Shown in pieces: positions 1-8,878 of a DNA stretch of 64,000 nucleotides. The notes beneath the pieces are model-generated. The model was not told where the DNA came from. It did not search any database and saw only the letters and a program-made list of their open reading frames with translations. Both the position numbers and the translations under genes were made by a program. The DNA is from CAZUXY01 sp964624235 (GTDB lineage Bacteria; Spirochaetota; UBA4802; UBA5368), in NCBI GenBank assembly GCA_964624235.1, contig CAZUXY010000009.1:1-64000 (forward strand), given 5' to 3'. Within the stretch, counting starts at the first letter, position 1, and every line of letters starts with the position of its first letter.

Positions 1-598
1 CGTCCGTAGCCGCGATGAACCCCTCACCCAGATTCGGCATATAGAAACCGGTCACGTTGTTATTCCGCACATGCACCAGCGTGTCCGAAAGATGCGTTTG
101 CAGCAGCGCGCCCCTTTCTTCTCCCGACACCTCGCGGTCCAGATCGAGGATCATGGACCGGTGTGTATCATTACATAGTACCACATTGCCGGGAAATTCA
201 TGATTCCACCCAGGCCCCTCCCTCCTGAAAAAACCGTAGCGCGCCGTCTCCCTGAAGCCCGCTTTCAGATAAAGGGGTTCCCCGTATTCGGTCGCGATTA
301 GACTTATGGTATCATATCCCCGCTCTCTCAGGGAGCCGATAAGAAAATCCAGTATGGCGGTACCGATACCCCGGTTACGGTGCGCCGGGGCCACAATGAT
401 ATGCGCCAGCCACGCGGTGTTGATAAACCTTATACCGGTTCCTATACCGGCGATACCGTTACCTATCACCGCTTTGAAGGGATCGCAGTACGCGGACGCA
501 ATATAAAACTCAACGGTGGGTACAATCGGGGGCCAGTCGGGCGGCTGCAGTTCGCTGACTGCCGGCAAGTCGCGCTGTTCGATTCTTTCTATTTTCAT
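1..598 (-). CDS. GNAT-family N-acetyltransferase (3' end beyond window)
   Basis: The minus-strand frame opening at ATG 596-598 stays open to the window edge, giving about 199 residues of an incomplete protein. It carries a GNAT motif A: a beta strand AHIIVAPAH followed by the acetyl-CoA pyrophosphate loop RNRGIG and the helix TAILDFLIGSL. A later strand and the stretch YLKAGFRE are also typical of the fold. Residues beyond about 130 look like the extra C-terminal domain found in some GNATs. The family transfers an acetyl group from acetyl-CoA to an amine; the substrate here cannot be told. It is divergent from the glycosyltransferase fusion at 839. Confidence 0.85.
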   Translation of the reverse strand, partial: MKIERIEQRDLPAVSELQPPDWPPIVPTVEFYIASAYCDPFKAVIGNGIAGIGTGIRFINTAWLAHIIVAPAHRNRGIGTAILDFLIGSLRERGYDTISLIATEYGEPLYLKAGFRETARYGFFRREGPGWNHEFPGNVVLCNDTHRSMILDLDREVSGEERGALLQTHLSDTLVHVRNNNVTGFYMPNLGEGFIAATD

Positions 599-838
599 AA
601 TCCCCGTGCCCCGGGGTACTTCATCACGGGGACTGCGGTGTGTCAAATCCGATATGCCGGTTAATCCGTCCGTGACGTACGAAGCCCTGAGGTGACTGTA
701 TACAACTCACCGTCGAAGCGATAAATTAAAACAAAATTTATGATTTCTTAAATAAAACTTGTTCATTCTTCCCGATCCTCGTTTCAGCGGACCGTATATA
801 GTGTACAGGCCCGCACACCATGATTGGGGGCATCCGCC

Positions 839-3271
839 ATGTCAAAAGCCGACCTGCATGTTCATTCCATGTACTCGAAACATCCTTCTCACTGGTTTCT
901 TCAGAGAATCGGCGCATCAGAATCCTATACGCACCCGGAATTCATATACAGAACCGCCCTTGAACGGGGAATGGATTTCGTCACCATTACCGACCATAAC
1001 AGGATTGACGGGGCCATGTGGCTTAAGGAGCGTTTTCCGAAACAGGTCATCACCGGGGTCGAATCGACCGCGTATTTCCCCGAGGACGGCTGCAAGGTCC
1101 ATGTGCTCATCTACGGCCTCTCGTCGCAGGAATTCGACGAGGTCCAGCGTTTAAGGGAGAACATCTATGATCTAAGAGACTTTCTGCTGGCGCGCGGTCT
1201 CGCCCACTCGGTGGCTCACGCCACGTATTCCGTCAACGGCAGGCTTACACTTGCGCATCTCGAGAAGCTGATACTTTTGTTCGATGTGTTTGAGGGTATA
1301 AACGGCGCGCGAAACCGCCTGCATAACTCGACCTGGATGCGTGTGTTGCATCAACTTACCCCGGACCTCATGGAGGATCTGTACGCCGCGCATCGCATCA
1401 AACCGGCGAGCGACGATCCCTGGATCAAGGGTTTTACCGCCGGTTCCGACGATCATGCGGGGCTTTTCATCGGGAAGACCTATACCCTGGCGAACGCAAC
1501 CGGCGTAGAAGACTATCTTGGGTCGCTGAGGATTAAAAAATCCCTTCCCGACGGCAGACACAACAATTACCAGTCGCTCGCGTTTATGATCTACAAGATC
1601 GCCTACGATTTCTCGAAATCCAGGGGATCGGGGCCCGCCAAGTCCCTGTTCGCGAACATTACCGAGTCCGTGTTCGGCCGCGGTTCGCTCAGTCTCAAGA
1701 ACCAGCTTTCGGCCAAACTGTTGAAATCGAAAAAGGAACACCGCGACGGCAACATCAGGATACTGCTGCTTGAAATGCTGGAAAGCCTCAAAGGCGATTA
1801 CCGGGACGACATGGAGAGCCGCATTGACATGGTATATGAAAAAATCAGCGATATCACCGACGGTTTTTTCAGTATCATTATCGATTCGCTGATGAAGGAC
1901 ATTTCTTCCGGCAACCTTGAGGGATTTCTGCGCAGCGTCTCTTCGTCCCTGATCGGTGTTTTTCTTTCAGCGCCTTTTTTTACCACGATGAAGGTGATGT
2001 ACGAAGGGCGCGGCCTGCTGAATGAACTTGCGCGCAGGTTTGATCTCAACAAAGAAGGAACAGGCAGAAGGATACTCTGGTTCACCGATACATTCGATGA
2101 GCTCAACGGGGTCGCCTCCACGTTGAGAGAGATCAGTCGTCTTACTTACCCTCCCGGTGTGAAAATCCGGGTCGTCACCTGCCTTTCATCCCGCCAGGGG
2201 CAGCCGGAACCGGCGGTAATCGACCTGCCTTCTTTTTACGGGTTCAGGGTCCCGAACTATGAAACTATCGAGCTTCGGGTGCCTTCGATGCTCAAGTCGA
2301 TCAGGCAGCTCTGCGAATACGACCCGGGCGAAGTCTTCATATCCACGCCCGGACCCGTGGGACTTCTGGGTCTGCTTCTCGCCCGGTTGATGAACATCAA
2401 ATGCACCGGAATTTACCATACCGACTTCTCCATGCAGGCACGCCAGCTCGTGGATGATGATTCCCTTTTCGATATTGTTGAGAGCTATACCAGGTGGTTC
2501 TATTCATCGACCGATGAGGTGCTGGTGCCCACGCGTGAATACATGGAGATCCTGGAGGCAAGGGGTATCGATCGGCCTAAAATGCGTCTCTTTAAACGCG
2601 CCATCGACGCTTCGCTCTTCACTCCCGAAGCGGCCGCACCGGGCCTGTATGCCGAACGCTACGGCCTGGTCCACGAATTTACCCTGCTTTATGCCGGAAG
2701 GATTTCCCGGGACAAGAACCTGGACTTTCTTCTGGAGGTATACGGACGACTAAGACGGCAGGGTGCGGACATACACCTGCTCATCGCAGGAGACGGCCCC
2801 GACCTGGAAGTGTATCGTAAAAAACACGAAAAGGTCGAAGGGCTGGTGTTTACCGGCAGAATAGACCGACACCAGATGCCGCGTCTCTACGCTTCGGCCG
2901 ATTTACTGGTGTTCCCCAGTATCACCGATACCTTCGGCATGGTGGTGCTCGAAGCGCAGGCCTGCGGCCTGCCCGCCCTGGTTTCCAACATCGGCGGGCC
3001 CCAGGAAGTCGTCATCAACGGTCATTCAGGCAGCATACTCGACGCAACCGATACCGCGGAATGGGTACGCGAGATTTCAAGTTATGTTGAAATGAAAAAG
3101 CGCGATATCGAAGGGTATCGCGAACTCAGGGAAGTGTGCCGCGTGAATGCCGTGAAATATAATTGGGAATCGGCCTTTGAGAGTATCCTTGGACCGCCCG
3201 AGACCTTCCGGGGTGACAAATCCGCGCCGGTTGCGGAAACGAGCAGGGTCGGAATGGAAGCTACGGTGTAA
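839..3271 (+). CDS. PHP-domain / GT4 glycosyltransferase fusion
   Basis: An 810-residue protein with two enzymes in one chain. The N-terminus (about residues 1-230) is a PHP metal-dependent phosphoesterase-like domain, with DLHVHS at the start, TITDHN near residue 50 and later His/Asp ligands (SDDHAG). A helical linker of about 180 residues follows. From about residue 410 there is a GT-B, family 4 glycosyltransferase, starting WFTDTFDELNGVASTL and ending with the nucleotide-sugar motif DTFGMVVLEAQACGLPAL. GT4 enzymes of this type often use GDP-mannose or UDP-sugars on lipid acceptors. I chose ATG 839 because a GGGGG tract lies 8 nt upstream; an upstream TTG at 824 is less likely. Its last 11 bases overlap the convergent radical SAM gene. 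Confidence 0.88.
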   Translation: MSKADLHVHSMYSKHPSHWFLQRIGASESYTHPEFIYRTALERGMDFVTITDHNRIDGAMWLKERFPKQVITGVESTAYFPEDGCKVHVLIYGLSSQEFDEVQRLRENIYDLRDFLLARGLAHSVAHATYSVNGRLTLAHLEKLILLFDVFEGINGARNRLHNSTWMRVLHQLTPDLMEDLYAAHRIKPASDDPWIKGFTAGSDDHAGLFIGKTYTLANATGVEDYLGSLRIKKSLPDGRHNNYQSLAFMIYKIAYDFSKSRGSGPAKSLFANITESVFGRGSLSLKNQLSAKLLKSKKEHRDGNIRILLLEMLESLKGDYRDDMESRIDMVYEKISDITDGFFSIIIDSLMKDISSGNLEGFLRSVSSSLIGVFLSAPFFTTMKVMYEGRGLLNELARRFDLNKEGTGRRILWFTDTFDELNGVASTLREISRLTYPPGVKIRVVTCLSSRQGQPEPAVIDLPSFYGFRVPNYETIELRVPSMLKSIRQLCEYDPGEVFISTPGPVGLLGLLLARLMNIKCTGIYHTDFSMQARQLVDDDSLFDIVESYTRWFYSSTDEVLVPTREYMEILEARGIDRPKMRLFKRAIDASLFTPEAAAPGLYAERYGLVHEFTLLYAGRISRDKNLDFLLEVYGRLRRQGADIHLLIAGDGPDLEVYRKKHEKVEGLVFTGRIDRHQMPRLYASADLLVFPSITDTFGMVVLEAQACGLPALVSNIGGPQEVVINGHSGSILDATDTAEWVREISSYVEMKKRDIEGYRELREVCRVNAVKYNWESAFESILGPPETFRGDKSAPVAETSRVGMEATV

Positions 3272-4613
3272 CGGTTTCCCCGTCATCGTGCCGGCCCGGG
3301 AAAGGCATTATATGCGCGTTACCCGCGGAATCGGCCCCTTTCGTAAAGCGCCGCAGCCGGGCGAAGTCGGGTTTCGTTCGGCCGCTGAAATAATCGCAGG
3401 CACGGTAATACGCAAGATCCTCGCGCCATATCTTAAAAAATGTCCTGTCGCTGATAAGCCTGCGCGCCAGGGTGAAGGGGGAACGTCTGAGTTCCAGGAG
3501 CGGACCCAAAAGTACCGAAGGGTCCCTGAAGCATTCCCAATCACACCCGCGGCAGTCCGGCACACAGGGAATTTTTTTCATATTAATGGTCCTGAAGTCA
3601 CCCAGATCTTCATCGCCTCTGTACCCGCAGGGATAGGTTCGGCCGTCCCCGGCGCTGATAAAAAAATAGTCCACTCCTCCAAGGCAGGGATATCCCGCTC
3701 CGGTTTCACCATTGTGTTGCCGGACCATGGCATGCAGCGACGAACGGGGGGAGAATATTCGTATTCGCGACCGGTGCCTGGGAATAGTATCGAACAGGGC
3801 GCGGTACACCGCCGTTTTTTCCCTGGGGGTGAAACTGATGATATCTTCGGCGGAAGATGCGGCATAGACGGCATTGAGCCCGTTGTCGGCCGCTACACTC
3901 ATGGGATAGCATGAGTTGACTATGGTAAAACCCAGTTCTGTAACGAAACGGTAGAACGCGTCGAAGGAATCCCGGAAATGCTCATATAGTTCGGTCTGCG
4001 TAATACCGCCTTTCCTGTCACGAAGCGGCTTTACACGATTTCCCCCGGTGTTGCGGTTAATCCCCAGATTGGCCGATGGATATATGCCGAACGACTCGAA
4101 GACCGGCAGTGCTTTTTCAATACCCCTGATTACACCCGGAAGACCCCGCATGGTCTCGTGCAGTTCAGGATCGGCTGAATCGATGCTGATCCAGAACGTG
4201 CCGATGCCTCCGGCGGCCAGGGTTTCGGCAATACGGCGCACGCGGTCCGTGAAACCGTGACCCGTATGGTCGCGAAAGAGAAATCCGTTGGTGCCGGTGC
4301 GAATATGGGGTATTCCCCTCCTCGACGCGTGGGAAATAAGATGGGAAAGTTGCTTAAAATGCAGCATGGGCTCACCTCCGGTAAACGAGATGGCCGCGCC
4401 ATTCAGAACCGCGAAGCGATCGATGATCCCGGTGATTGTATTGATATCCAGTATGGAACGACTGAATCGTTCGCCGACCCTCATACCGCACTGAGGGCAG
4501 CGTGCGTTGCAGTGATCAGTAAACTGGACCACCAGCTGCATCGGCGAGCGACCCCTGATAACACACGAAAGGGCGCCGGCCATTACTTTCACCGTGGTAT
4601 TGAAAAACGGCAT
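3261..4613 (-). CDS. radical SAM protein with C-terminal cysteine cluster
   Basis: A 450-residue protein. The radical SAM signature CNARCPQC (Cx3Cx2C) lies near residue 35 and is followed by the SAM-binding stretch SFTGGEP. The C-terminal third holds a second group of cysteines (YPCLGG, YPCGYRG, PCVPDCRGCDWEC) like the SPASM/twitch region that binds auxiliary Fe-S clusters in peptide- or cofactor-modifying enzymes. The substrate is unknown and no small precursor-peptide gene was seen next to it. The start has a good AGGAGA ribosome-binding site. The 3' end overlaps the PHP-glycosyltransferase gene tail to tail. Confidence 0.85.
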   Translation of the reverse strand: MPFFNTTVKVMAGALSCVIRGRSPMQLVVQFTDHCNARCPQCGMRVGERFSRSILDINTITGIIDRFAVLNGAAISFTGGEPMLHFKQLSHLISHASRRGIPHIRTGTNGFLFRDHTGHGFTDRVRRIAETLAAGGIGTFWISIDSADPELHETMRGLPGVIRGIEKALPVFESFGIYPSANLGINRNTGGNRVKPLRDRKGGITQTELYEHFRDSFDAFYRFVTELGFTIVNSCYPMSVAADNGLNAVYAASSAEDIISFTPREKTAVYRALFDTIPRHRSRIRIFSPRSSLHAMVRQHNGETGAGYPCLGGVDYFFISAGDGRTYPCGYRGDEDLGDFRTINMKKIPCVPDCRGCDWECFRDPSVLLGPLLELRRSPFTLARRLISDRTFFKIWREDLAYYRACDYFSGRTKPDFARLRRFTKGADSAGNAHIMPFPGRHDDGETVTP

Positions 4614-4680
4614 ACACGTCTCCTGTTTTTCCGCTCAACCTGGCGCTGAAAGTTATTGAAAATATCAGAAGAAGTTGAAG

Positions 4681-4747
4681 TTTTTATAAAAAACGGGGAC
4701 ACGGCTTTCCCGGTAACGGGGAACCGTCAACCGTGGAAAACCGTGTC
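4681..4747 (-). terminator. Rho-independent terminator after PQQ-repeat gene
   Basis: On the minus strand, arms GACACGGTTTTCC and GGAAAGCCGTGTC (one mismatch, 24-nt loop) are followed by CCCCGTTTTTTATAAAAAC. It lies about 115 nt after the stop of the PQQ-repeat gene and before the radical SAM gene. Confidence 0.6.
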
Positions 4748-4862
4748 TTGATGCTTTTACATACGTACGAACACACTGCGCCGGCGATCGGCATTTCCAT
4801 GCCCGGCGCAATGATTATTTCCCGCCATAAGCCGATCATCCATGCCGACCGCCGTGTATCGG

Positions 4863-7451
4863 CTAAATCTTCAGTGTTTCCCGCGCGACCGCGCAGGTGT
4901 CCACCAGGTAATAGAGGCGCACGTCCCCTTTTACCTGCCCTTTTTTGTAACGCACCGATATGCCGGTGACCGTGCCGTCGGGACCGGTTTTCACCTCCGT
5001 GTGCTTGGTATAATAGAGGGGAAAGGCACGCCCGGTAGCGGCGTCCACCAGGAGCAGGCTGAAGACATGGTCCTTTTTCTTCAAGGTGCATCCCCGCAGT
5101 TTCACCGATGCGGAGGTTTCATTAATGGTAAAGGCCGCTTTCCCCGCGCCGGCAGGCGGTTCCGCATGGCCCCTGCCGTGCAGGCGCAGGTTCATCCCGC
5201 CGAAGACCGGCATGTGACCGGTATCGAACTCGGACATGCCCATGAGTTTCAGGAACCGGCCGTAGTATTCCAGTTCATCACACAGGGCGATGACGTTCAC
5301 CACCGGCGGACGGAGCACTACGCCGGTTGCGGGATTTGCCGCCGTGGACACGCGGTAAAAGCCGAAGGGCATGTCCCATGAGCCGATGAAGTTTATCTTG
5401 AAACCGTCGTAGTTGTAAAAAGTGAGGAGTCCGCCGTCATACTCCAGCGTGAGGGGAAAGCGGGCCTCGAGATCGGGGTTCACCACGGTGCCGCCCCTGT
5501 GGAGTTTGCCGGGAACCACCCACACCAGTATTTTGTTGCCCCTGCCCTCGACCGCGCCTCCCAGGTAATGGAGCGAGTCGAACCCGATCTGGTTCCATGA
5601 AGGCAGCATGGTGGGATTCGGTGCCGCCAGGCGGTAGAACGCGAAGACCGCCGAAGGATCACCCGGTTTCACGGGAACACGATAAGGCATCTTCCCGGCA
5701 AGACGCGGCGGCACTTTGAAGGTGCAGGTCCGCGCGAAGCTGCCTCCCTTTTTGCCTCCGAAGAACTTCAGCCCTATACGCCATGGGTCCACCCTGTAAT
5801 CCCCCCTGATTGAAACGGTAATGACGCCGCCGTCGGGACCGGTCCAGGTTTCCATGGGGGTCATGATAAAGAACTGCCGGTTCGCCGACACCTTCACCCT
5901 CATTTTTGGACTGCCCGTGACGGTTACCACGAGGCTTTCGGGATCGATCATGGATTTAACCGTGTCCCCCCCGCGCCGTACGAACAGGGTAAACGCCAGG
6001 GGCTGGTTGGCGTCTATGACCGAGGGCGGGTCAACCATGAGCTTACCGAACGCCCCGGTATAGACCATGAAATCGCCCCGGGCGGGCAGCACTTCGCCGG
6101 GACCCAGTGTGCAGCGCGGGTCCTTTCTGCCCGCGGGAGTCATGGGGTAATCATAGGGCACAAAGAATACGCCGCCGTTTTCCCCGCCGATATAGACCCC
6201 CTTTCGGCCCAGGCCGGGAGACCCGTTCAGGTCGTTGCGGTCTTCGTCGATACACAGATAGGCCCAGCGCAGCGTACCGTCGGGGTTTATGCAGAAGAGG
6301 CGACCTTCGCCCGAACCCACGTATACGCGGTTTTTGCCGTCAACGGCCGGTGACGAGCGGATGGGCTCCATGGTGTCGAAGGCCCATTTCACCGAGCCGT
6401 CCTTCGGGTTCAGCGCGTACACGGTGCCGTCGGCGGACGGCTGTATGATGGTGCCGTCGGAGAGCTGCGCCGCGCTCGCGTAAATGTGGTCCCTGAGGCC
6501 GCGTTTCCATAAAAGCTTACCGCTGTCCTGGGCGTAGGCGCGTACGTACCCGTCATACCCGCCCAGCACCACGGCGCCTTTTTTCGCGGTAGAGGTCAAA
6601 AGCGGCGAAGCGGCGTTGGAGCCCAGTCCGCCGTTGGTCCATTTCTGCCTGCCGGTTTTAACATCGATGCAGAACACGTTTTTCAGCGCCATGTACTGGG
6701 ACCCGAAAAAGATACGTCCGGTTTTCGGGTTCACCGCCGGCAGGGACCACATCAGTTCATTGCCCAGGTATTCGGCCTTCCGTGCGCCGGTGTCGCGGTC
6801 AATGGCGTAAACGAGAAAGTTGTCGTTGGGGGCCACGATGGTGCCGTCTTCCAGCATGGCGATGTTACCCTCAAACCAGTCCACATTGTATGACTTGATA
6901 CTATATTTTTTTTCCACCACACCGACCGGGTCGGCTTTGAACTTCCATAATATCTTCCCGGTGTTCCTGTCCATGCAGTAGACGTGCGCGTCGCCGGAAC
7001 CCACGTACACCCTGCCCCGGTCATCGAGCAGGGCCGACGAATCAATGACCTCGCCGGTTTTACGGTTCCATTTAAGCACGCCGGTTTCCCTGACGGCGTA
7101 AAAATAATGGTCGGCCGAACCTATATACACCGTACCCTCAGCGTCCACCACCGCCGAGCTGAAGATTCCCTTCCCGGTCTTGAACATCCAGGGTTTAAGT
7201 ACAGGGTCCGTAACCGGTATGACCCGGCTGCGCGCGTTCTGCAGTTCATTACCGCGAAACTTGGGCCAGGGGCTTTCGGGATCCAGGGGGACCGAATAGG
7301 ATTTCGCCGCACTGCCCGCATGAGACGTATCGGGAACGACTGTATACGTGCCGAAGGGTGTGCGTGAGATATACAGGTACGCTGTCACGATTATTGCAAG
7401 GGCCGGAACCACATGCCATTTTCTGAACCGATACTTCGCAAGGAAGGCCAT
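4863..7451 (-). CDS. exported PQQ-type beta-propeller repeat protein
   Basis: An 862-residue protein. An N-terminal hydrophobic segment (about residues 14-30) anchors or exports it. Residues about 55-450 form an eight-bladed-type propeller of PQQ/WD-like blades, with recurring VYIGSADHYFYAV and VYVGSGDAHVYCMDRNTGK patterns, as in BamB and quinoprotein dehydrogenases. The remaining 400 residues are beta-rich and I do not recognise them. No dehydrogenase active-site signature was identified, so a binding or scaffold role in the periplasm is as likely as catalysis. A strong AAAGGAGG site precedes the ATG. It is divergent from a TetR gene across two palindromes and is probably controlled by it. 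Confidence 0.8.
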   Translation of the reverse strand: MAFLAKYRFRKWHVVPALAIIVTAYLYISRTPFGTYTVVPDTSHAGSAAKSYSVPLDPESPWPKFRGNELQNARSRVIPVTDPVLKPWMFKTGKGIFSSAVVDAEGTVYIGSADHYFYAVRETGVLKWNRKTGEVIDSSALLDDRGRVYVGSGDAHVYCMDRNTGKILWKFKADPVGVVEKKYSIKSYNVDWFEGNIAMLEDGTIVAPNDNFLVYAIDRDTGARKAEYLGNELMWSLPAVNPKTGRIFFGSQYMALKNVFCIDVKTGRQKWTNGGLGSNAASPLLTSTAKKGAVVLGGYDGYVRAYAQDSGKLLWKRGLRDHIYASAAQLSDGTIIQPSADGTVYALNPKDGSVKWAFDTMEPIRSSPAVDGKNRVYVGSGEGRLFCINPDGTLRWAYLCIDEDRNDLNGSPGLGRKGVYIGGENGGVFFVPYDYPMTPAGRKDPRCTLGPGEVLPARGDFMVYTGAFGKLMVDPPSVIDANQPLAFTLFVRRGGDTVKSMIDPESLVVTVTGSPKMRVKVSANRQFFIMTPMETWTGPDGGVITVSIRGDYRVDPWRIGLKFFGGKKGGSFARTCTFKVPPRLAGKMPYRVPVKPGDPSAVFAFYRLAAPNPTMLPSWNQIGFDSLHYLGGAVEGRGNKILVWVVPGKLHRGGTVVNPDLEARFPLTLEYDGGLLTFYNYDGFKINFIGSWDMPFGFYRVSTAANPATGVVLRPPVVNVIALCDELEYYGRFLKLMGMSEFDTGHMPVFGGMNLRLHGRGHAEPPAGAGKAAFTINETSASVKLRGCTLKKKDHVFSLLLVDAATGRAFPLYYTKHTEVKTGPDGTVTGISVRYKKGQVKGDVRLYYLVDTCAVARETLKI

Positions 7452-7487
7452 GATATCCTCCTTTCAGTTATGGATAATCTCTAGATG

Positions 7488-7520
7488 ACAAATAAATAAA
7501 CACTCATTTATTTATTTGTC
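7488..7520. promoter_or_regulatory. palindromic operator 1, TetR/PQQ divergent promoter
   Basis: Perfect 13-bp inverted repeat GACAAATAAATAA / TTATTTATTTGTC around a 7-nt centre. It sits between the divergent PQQ-repeat and TetR genes. The junction with operator 2 contains TTGTCA (plus strand) and TTGACA (minus strand) hexamers, so binding would cover both -35 elements. Confidence 0.75.
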
Positions 7521-7547
7521 AATAAATAAATAACAGTTTATTTATTG
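7520..7547. promoter_or_regulatory. palindromic operator 2, TetR/PQQ divergent promoter
   Basis: Second palindrome, directly abutting the first: CAATAAATAAA / TTTATTTATTG, 11-bp perfect arms with a 6-nt centre. The half-site AATAAATAA is shared with operator 1, as expected for two dimers of one TetR-family repressor. Confidence 0.72.
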
Positions 7548-7606
7548 CAATTTTATCGGATCCATGGTGTGAGTTGATAAAAACCAGCGCAGGAGTACAC
7601 CGGCCC

Positions 7607-8254
7607 ATGAACAAACTGAGAGCCCGCACCGATGATGAAAAACAGCTTAAAAAGGAAAAGCTCCTGGTGTCGGCAAAAAAGCTTTTTTCCCGGCACGGTT
7701 ATGAAACCACCACCATTAAAATGATCACCGAAGACGCGGAACTCAGCCCGGCTGCTTTTTACCTTTACTTCGACAGCAAGATCGAGGTCTACCGCACCCT
7801 TAACATGATGGGGATGGAGATACTGGAAAGGATGATGACCCGGGCCATTCGTGAAGGAGGGGAAAGCGGCGGCGGAAAGATCAGCGCACTGGCCGGGGCG
7901 TATACCGACTTCTTCATGAAAGAACGCGAGTACTATGATATCATCGCCATCATCCACCTGGGGCAGCGGGAATTTTTCATGAACCGTTCCATGGCGCCCC
8001 AGCTGGAGGAACGCACCCGCAACATCCTCTCCCTGGTCGCATCGGTCATCAGCGACGGCATCAGCTCGGGTGAATTCCGCCGGGTGGACCCGTGGAAAAC
8101 GGCGGTCGCCCTGTGGGGCATGATCGACGGTGTGCTTGTGCTCGAGGTGAAACAGAGCACGGGTTTCACCGGCGTCGAAGTTTCGGAACTTGTCGCGCAG
8201 CTGATCGGACTGGTCGGGAGCGGACTGGCCCGCACGGGACGCCACGGCTCCTGA
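7607..8254 (+). CDS. TetR/AcrR-family transcriptional regulator
   Basis: A 215-residue regulator. The N-terminal helix-turn-helix (about residues 18-60) reads ARKLFSRHGYETTT-like, then ITEDAELSPAAFYLYFDSK, the typical recognition helix and YxxFxSK end. The C-terminal ligand domain is unspecific. ATG 7607 is preceded by AGGAG at 11 nt; an upstream TTG at 7574 would add 11 residues. It probably represses itself and the divergent PQQ-repeat gene through the twin palindromes at 7488-7547. The ligand is unknown; many relatives sense acyl-CoAs or hydrophobic compounds. Confidence 0.9.
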   Translation: MNKLRARTDDEKQLKKEKLLVSAKKLFSRHGYETTTIKMITEDAELSPAAFYLYFDSKIEVYRTLNMMGMEILERMMTRAIREGGESGGGKISALAGAYTDFFMKEREYYDIIAIIHLGQREFFMNRSMAPQLEERTRNILSLVASVISDGISSGEFRRVDPWKTAVALWGMIDGVLVLEVKQSTGFTGVEVSELVAQLIGLVGSGLARTGRHGS

Positions 8255-8259
8255 ATCCA

Positions 8260-8281
8260 ATCCCTGGTTTTCTCCAGGGAT
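8260..8281 (+). terminator. possible terminator hairpin after tetR gene
   Basis: Perfect 8-bp hairpin ATCCCTGG / CCAGGGAT with a 6-nt loop, six nt after the TetR stop. No clear T-run follows, so it may only stabilise the mRNA end. Confidence 0.4.
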
Positions 8282-8356
8282 AGTATCTTACAGGGATTTT
8301 TGTGGAAGGGAAATAATCCGATATCAGTATCACACGCGCAAAGGTAAACCGCGGCG

Positions 8357-8878
8357 CTATTCCATGCTGGCGATCTCTTCCACCAGCGCCGAAAACAGGG
8401 TTATCACGTCCTCGTTGGTTTTTCGCAGCCTGCCCGCGAGCTGGCTCGCGATCGCGCGGGTGATGGCCAGACCGGCCTGTGGGTTCTCGTCGCCGAATTT
8501 AAGAAAATCTTCCCGGTTTATCACCAGGCTCTCGCAGTCTGACCTGGCGATGACCGACGCCGAGCGCCGGTCGTTATCGATAAGCGCCAGTTCCCCCACG
8601 TAAAGCCCTCCCATCGAGGAATCCAGGGTCGTCACCGTATAGCGCTCGTTCTGCATGGTCTTCTTTTCGATGTCGATTTCGCCGTTGACGATTATATAGA
8701 GCTCATCGCCGAATTCATCTTCCTCGATGATAGTGGCGCCGCGGGGATATGATCTCTTTTTGCACATGCGGGCTATTCGCCGCATCATATCAGGGTTTTC
8801 CGCGTACATGTGGAAGAAGGAAACATCCTTCAGGTGTTCTATAATGCCGGTTCCGGCAGTATCACTGGACTGCGACAT
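8357..8878 (-). CDS. cyclic nucleotide-binding domain protein
   Basis: A 173-residue protein made almost entirely of one cNMP-binding (CAP_ED) domain: YPRGATIIEEDEFGDELYIIVNGEIDI forms the entry strands, followed by the phosphate-binding-cassette region VGELALIDNDRRSASVIA (note GELAL and R-S-A). A helical tail follows but there is no DNA-binding domain, so it is not a Crp-type regulator. Its ATG lies inside the 3' end of the K+-channel gene (17-nt overlap), which implies translational coupling. The pair could supply channel and regulatory domain as separate chains. Confidence 0.88.
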   Translation of the reverse strand: MSQSSDTAGTGIIEHLKDVSFFHMYAENPDMMRRIARMCKKRSYPRGATIIEEDEFGDELYIIVNGEIDIEKKTMQNERYTVTTLDSSMGGLYVGELALIDNDRRSASVIARSDCESLVINREDFLKFGDENPQAGLAITRAIASQLAGRLRKTNEDVITLFSALVEEIASME

